From positions 1 through 8,685 of the forward strand of contig JAOPUQ010000407.1 of assembly GCA_025963425.1 (NCBI GenBank): a stretch of DNA of 8,685 nt. The letters are read 5' to 3'. The position numbers and the translations under genes were made by a program. This document shows, one piece after another, positions 6,521-8,685 of the stretch (the stretch's first letter is position 1; each line of letters begins with the position of its first letter). This stretch comes from Modestobacter sp. Its GTDB lineage: Bacteria > Actinomycetota > Actinomycetes > Mycobacteriales > Geodermatophilaceae. The notes under the pieces were generated by a model, which worked only from the letters and a program-made list of their open reading frames with translations, did no database searches and was not told where the DNA came from.

Positions 6521-7791
6521 TCACCCGCACCACCCGGCTCCAGCTGCTCGCCTTCGCGGTGGTCGCCCTGCTGGGCCTGTCCTTCGTCAGCTTCCGGTAC
6601 GTCGGCCTGGACCGGCTGCTCTTCGGCGACGGCTACGAGGTGGCCGCCGAGTTCAGCGACTCCGGCGGCATCTTCGTCAACGCAGAGGTCACCTACCGAG
6701 GTGTCGCCGTCGGCCGGGTGTCGGACATGCAGCTGACCGGCGACGGGGTGCGCGTCGTCCTCAACGTCGACCCCGGCGCTCCGGAGATCCCCGCCGACGC
6801 GCGGGCCGTGGTGGCCAACCGCAGCGCGGTGGGGGAGCAGTACGTCGACCTGCGCCCGGAGGCCGACGGCGGCCCGTACCTGCGCGACGGCTCGGTGATC
6901 CCCCAGGACCGCACGTCGATCCCGATCCCGGTGGAGCAGCTGCTGCTCGACCTCGACCAGCTTGTCGGCTCCATCGACCCCGACGACCTGCGGGTGGTGG
7001 TCGACGAGCTGGGCACCGCCTTCGACGGGGCCGGCGACGACCTGGGCCGGCTGCTGGACAACGGCGACCTGCTGCTGGCCCGGGCGCAACAGTCCCTGCC
7101 GCAGACCCTGACGTTGATCACCGACGGGCAGACGGTGCTCGACACCCAGGTGGCCTCCCGCTCGGCCATCCAGTCCTGGGCGGCCGACCTGCGCAAGGTC
7201 ACCGACACGCTGGTCAGCAGCGACCCCGACCTGCGCAGCCTGGTCGTCAACGCCCCCGACGCCGGGGCCGCCCTGCAGACCCTGGTCTCCGACGCCGGTC
7301 CCGGACTCGGCTCGCTGGTCCGCTACGTCGACGTGCTGAACCAGGTGACCATCCCGCGGCTGGCCGGCGTGGAGCAGCTGCTCGTCACCTACCCCGAGGT
7401 CGTCAGCGGCAGCTTCAGCGTCGTCCGCCGGGACCCCGACGGGCAGGTGCGCGCGCACTTCGGCTTCGTCGTCAACGCCGACGACCCGCGCGCCTGCACC
7501 AGCGGCTACCTCTCGACCGGGGCCGCGCGGAGCCCGGGCGCGGTCGCCACCGCCGACACCGGCCAGGTCACCTGCCAGGTGCTGGACGGCGTCGACCCGA
7601 ACCCCGGGGACGGCGTCGACGAGAGCGGTTCGGACATCCGCGGTGCGCAGAACGTCGGCTCGGCCGGCGGGGTGGGTGCCCCCGGGCCACAGGGACAGGC
7701 GGCGGTGGGCGGCCAGAACCTCGGCGGGGTCCTGGACGAGCTCCTCGGCGGGCTTCTGCACGCCACCCCCTTCGCCACCACGGTCCGCTGA
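6517..7791 (+). CDS. mceF: MCE-family protein MceF
   Basis: Subunit F, the last member of the hexamer, 424 residues. Membrane anchor about 8-25; MCE domain about 40-115 with VAAEFSDSGGIFVNAEVTYR and the F-type ANRSAVGEQYVDLRP. DRTSIPIPVEQLLLDLDQLV then opens the helical needle region (about 140-270). The tail contains LLVTYPEVVSGSFSV, GFVVNADDPRACTSGYLST and two cysteines (C327, C353). An acidic Gly/Pro stretch and a short Leu-rich C-terminal helix end the protein. The GTG start overlaps the mceE stop (GTGA), with GGGGG at 6505-6509 seven bases upstream. It is followed by a 112-base spacer, so the tightly overlapped block ends here. Confidence 0.95.
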   Translation: MITRTTRLQLLAFAVVALLGLSFVSFRYVGLDRLLFGDGYEVAAEFSDSGGIFVNAEVTYRGVAVGRVSDMQLTGDGVRVVLNVDPGAPEIPADARAVVANRSAVGEQYVDLRPEADGGPYLRDGSVIPQDRTSIPIPVEQLLLDLDQLVGSIDPDDLRVVVDELGTAFDGAGDDLGRLLDNGDLLLARAQQSLPQTLTLITDGQTVLDTQVASRSAIQSWAADLRKVTDTLVSSDPDLRSLVVNAPDAGAALQTLVSDAGPGLGSLVRYVDVLNQVTIPRLAGVEQLLVTYPEVVSGSFSVVRRDPDGQVRAHFGFVVNADDPRACTSGYLSTGAARSPGAVATADTGQVTCQVLDGVDPNPGDGVDESGSDIRGAQNVGSAGGVGAPGPQGQAAVGGQNLGGVLDELLGGLLHATPFATTVR

Positions 7792-7806
7792 GCCCCCACC
7801 CGGCGG

Positions 7807-7827
7807 CGTCCCGCGCACAGCGGGACG
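7807..7827 (+). terminator. GC-rich hairpin between mceF and the Mce-associated gene
   Basis: CGTCCCGC (7807-7814) and GCGGGACG (7820-7827) form a perfect 8-bp stem with a five-base loop (GCACA), starting 16 bases after the mceF stop. No U-run follows, so it does not meet the classical intrinsic terminator pattern. It could be a partial terminator, an RNA-stability element protecting the 3' end of the mce message, or an attenuator lowering expression of the accessory genes. The stem is seen; the role is inferred. Confidence 0.4.
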
Positions 7828-7830
7828 GGC

Positions 7831-7836
7831 TACGGT
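7831..7836 (+). promoter_or_regulatory. Weak candidate -10 element upstream of the Mce-associated gene
   Basis: TACGGT fits the actinobacterial TANNNT -10 pattern and lies just after the hairpin, 67 bases before the GTG at 7904. No convincing -35 is seen at the expected distance, and the hexamer alone is weak evidence in GC-rich DNA. Confidence 0.18.
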
Positions 7837-7888
7837 GACCGCCGCCCACCTGCCCGACGTCCCCGGACCCGATCCCCGACCCCCCAGC

Positions 7889-7896
7889 GGAAGGAG
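7889..7896 (+). promoter_or_regulatory. Ribosome-binding site of the Mce-associated gene
   Basis: GGAAGGAG lies seven bases before the GTG at 7904 and is the strongest Shine-Dalgarno in the window. It selects this start over the in-frame GTG at 7835, which would add 23 residues and lacks such a site. Confidence 0.8.
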
Positions 7897-7903
7897 CGCC
7901 CCC

Positions 7904-8524
7904 GTGGCCGACCCGACCCCGACGAGCGCCCCCACGCGCGGCGCCGCGATGGAGCCCGACGACGTGACCGGGGACCCCACCCCGGTCGACGCTCCGGGCG
8001 GGGAGGAGCCGGCCGGGGAGGACCCCGACCGGCCTGCCCGGCGGGGCCTGGCGCTGCCGCTGGTGCCCACCCTGGCGGTCCTGCTGGTGCTGCTGCTGGC
8101 CGGCTGCGGCTACCTGTGGGCGGCCCGGCCCGGGGAGTCCGCCGTCCGCACCGATGCCTACGTCGACGCCCTGCAGGCGGCCCGCGCGGGCATCGTCGAC
8201 GTGGCCTCCTTCGACTACGTGACCCTCGACGACGACATCGAGCAGATCCGCCGGGTCACCACCGGTGACCTCCAGCAGGAGTCGGTCGACCAGCTCGACC
8301 AGCGCCGCCAGCAGATCACCGACTCCGAGGCGGTGGTCAACACCGAGGTGGTGGGAGCCGCGGTCGGCGCGGCCGACGACGACTCCGCGACGGTGTTCGC
8401 CGTCATCCAGTCCACCCAGCAGAGCAATGCCTCCGAACAGGCACAGGTGCAGCGCTACCGGATCGAGGTCGACCTCACCCGGGTCGGCGGCCGGTGGCTG
8501 CTGTCCGGGATCACCGGGCGGTGA
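7904..8524 (+). CDS. Mce-associated membrane protein
   Basis: A 206-residue single-pass membrane protein of the type routinely found just after mceF (Mas/Mam proteins). The first 47 residues are cytoplasmic, rich in Pro, Asp and Glu and probably disordered. A strong membrane segment follows (about 49-74). The extracytoplasmic domain (about 80-206) begins TDAYVDALQAARAGIVDVAS and contains FDYVTLDDDIEQIRRVTTGD and the closing VQRYRIEVDLTRVGGRWLLS, a pattern of this family that is often modelled as NTF2- or VirB8-like. Related proteins are thought to stabilise or assist Mce complexes; the exact role here is not known. The start is set by the GGAAGGAG site. The LAGC at 65-68 resembles a lipobox but is too far from the N-terminus. 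Separation from mceF by 112 bases with a hairpin suggests distinct expression levels. The family is confident, the function less so. Confidence 0.88.
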   Translation: MADPTPTSAPTRGAAMEPDDVTGDPTPVDAPGGEEPAGEDPDRPARRGLALPLVPTLAVLLVLLLAGCGYLWAARPGESAVRTDAYVDALQAARAGIVDVASFDYVTLDDDIEQIRRVTTGDLQQESVDQLDQRRQQITDSEAVVNTEVVGAAVGAADDDSATVFAVIQSTQQSNASEQAQVQRYRIEVDLTRVGGRWLLSGITGR

Positions 8525-8531
8525 CGCGACG

Positions 8532-8685
8532 ATGACCGAGCCCGACGACCGGCCCCGCAGCGGGCGGCCCTCCCCGGCGCCACGGCCCGGGCCGCGTCCC
8601 CGCCCCGCGCCGGGTCCCCGGCCCTCGCCGCGTCCCCGGGTGGCCGGCAGCCGCCGGGAGCGGGAGGAGGCCGACCGGGCCGCCG
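8532..8685 (+). CDS. Probable second Mce-associated protein, 5' end only
   Basis: ATG 8532 lies eight bases after the previous stop and opens a frame that stays open for 51 codons to the window edge. The visible N-terminus starts MTEPDDRPRSG, continues with a Pro/Arg repeat region (about residues 17-37) and then VAGSRRERE. Such a basic, proline-rich cytoplasmic head before a membrane segment is common in the second Mce-associated protein of mce operons, and gene order supports that call. The membrane segment and folded domain would lie beyond the window, so the assignment rests on context and composition. A 12-bp direct repeat (8591-8602 and 8627-8638) underlies part of the Pro/Arg region. 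Confidence 0.6.
   Translation, partial: MTEPDDRPRSGRPSPAPRPGPRPRPAPGPRPSPRPRVAGSRREREEADRAA

Noticed and set aside
7835..7903. Alternative GTG start at 7835 for the Mce-associated gene
   Set aside because: In frame but without a Shine-Dalgarno. GGAAGGAG at 7889-7896 clearly serves the GTG at 7904. A leaderless start from the weak TACGGT element cannot be excluded but has little support.
6250..8070. A 606-codon open frame on the - strand across mceE, mceF and the Mce-associated gene
   Set aside because: It spans three well-supported genes and the intergenic spacer, is low complexity and has no recognisable family. Long antisense frames are expected at this GC content.
8089..8109. Lipobox-like LAGC in the Mce-associated protein, suggesting a lipoprotein
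   Set aside because: The cysteine is residue 68, after a long charged head, and lies inside the membrane segment. The strong ribosome-binding site fixes the upstream start, so it is better read as a single-pass membrane protein.
1..8685. tRNA, rRNA, CRISPR, transposase or phage features
   Set aside because: None is seen. Apart from the two short spacers and the mceF downstream gap the window is fully coding, and no direct-repeat array or integrase/transposase motif appears.

Overview
The window is a very GC-rich stretch from an actinobacterium. It has strong G/C bias at third codon positions, frequent GTG starts and near-complete gene packing, all on the + strand. It holds most of an mce (mammalian-cell-entry type) lipid-import operon. 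The sequence style and the moderate length of the Mce proteins suggest a soil actinomycete, possibly Geodermatophilaceae (Blastococcus, Geodermatophilus or Modestobacter). That family guess is from memory of similar loci, not from a search.

Layout: 1-350 is the 3' end of the second permease gene (yrbEB/MlaE family). Then come six MCE-domain genes in the canonical order: mceA (385-1788), mceB (1868-2935), mceC (2935-3966), mceD (3963-5198), mceE (5195-6520, lipoprotein) and mceF (6517-7791). A 112-bp spacer containing a GC hairpin follows. Next are an Mce-associated membrane protein gene (7904-8524) and the start of what looks like a second one (8532 to the window edge). The first permease gene lies outside the window, and no ATPase (MceG/MlaF type) is visible.

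How it works together, from known mce systems: the two YrbE proteins form the inner-membrane permease. One copy each of MceA-F forms a hetero-hexameric tube made of an MCE-domain ring plus a long helical needle, which carries lipids or sterols across the periplasm to the permease. A separately encoded ATPase powers import. The Mce-associated proteins are accessory single-pass membrane proteins. Four-base GTGA overlaps (C/D, D/E, E/F) and a one-base overlap (B/C) tie the genes together translationally.

Unusual points: (i) the only two gaps inside the permease-mceF block, yrbEB/mceA and mceA/mceB, are each exactly spanned by a micro-ORF (13 and 28 codons) whose ATG overlaps the upstream stop and whose TGA overlaps the downstream start; (ii) the mceA/mceB gap is bounded by an 8-bp direct repeat that contains this ATGA, as if a small GCGAGC-rich element had inserted into an ancestral stop/start overlap and duplicated it; (iii) the MceD tail carries two overlapping EF-hand-like calcium-binding loops; (iv) apart from the MceE lipidation cysteine, every cysteine in the six Mce proteins lies in the C-terminal tail, and each tail has an even number.
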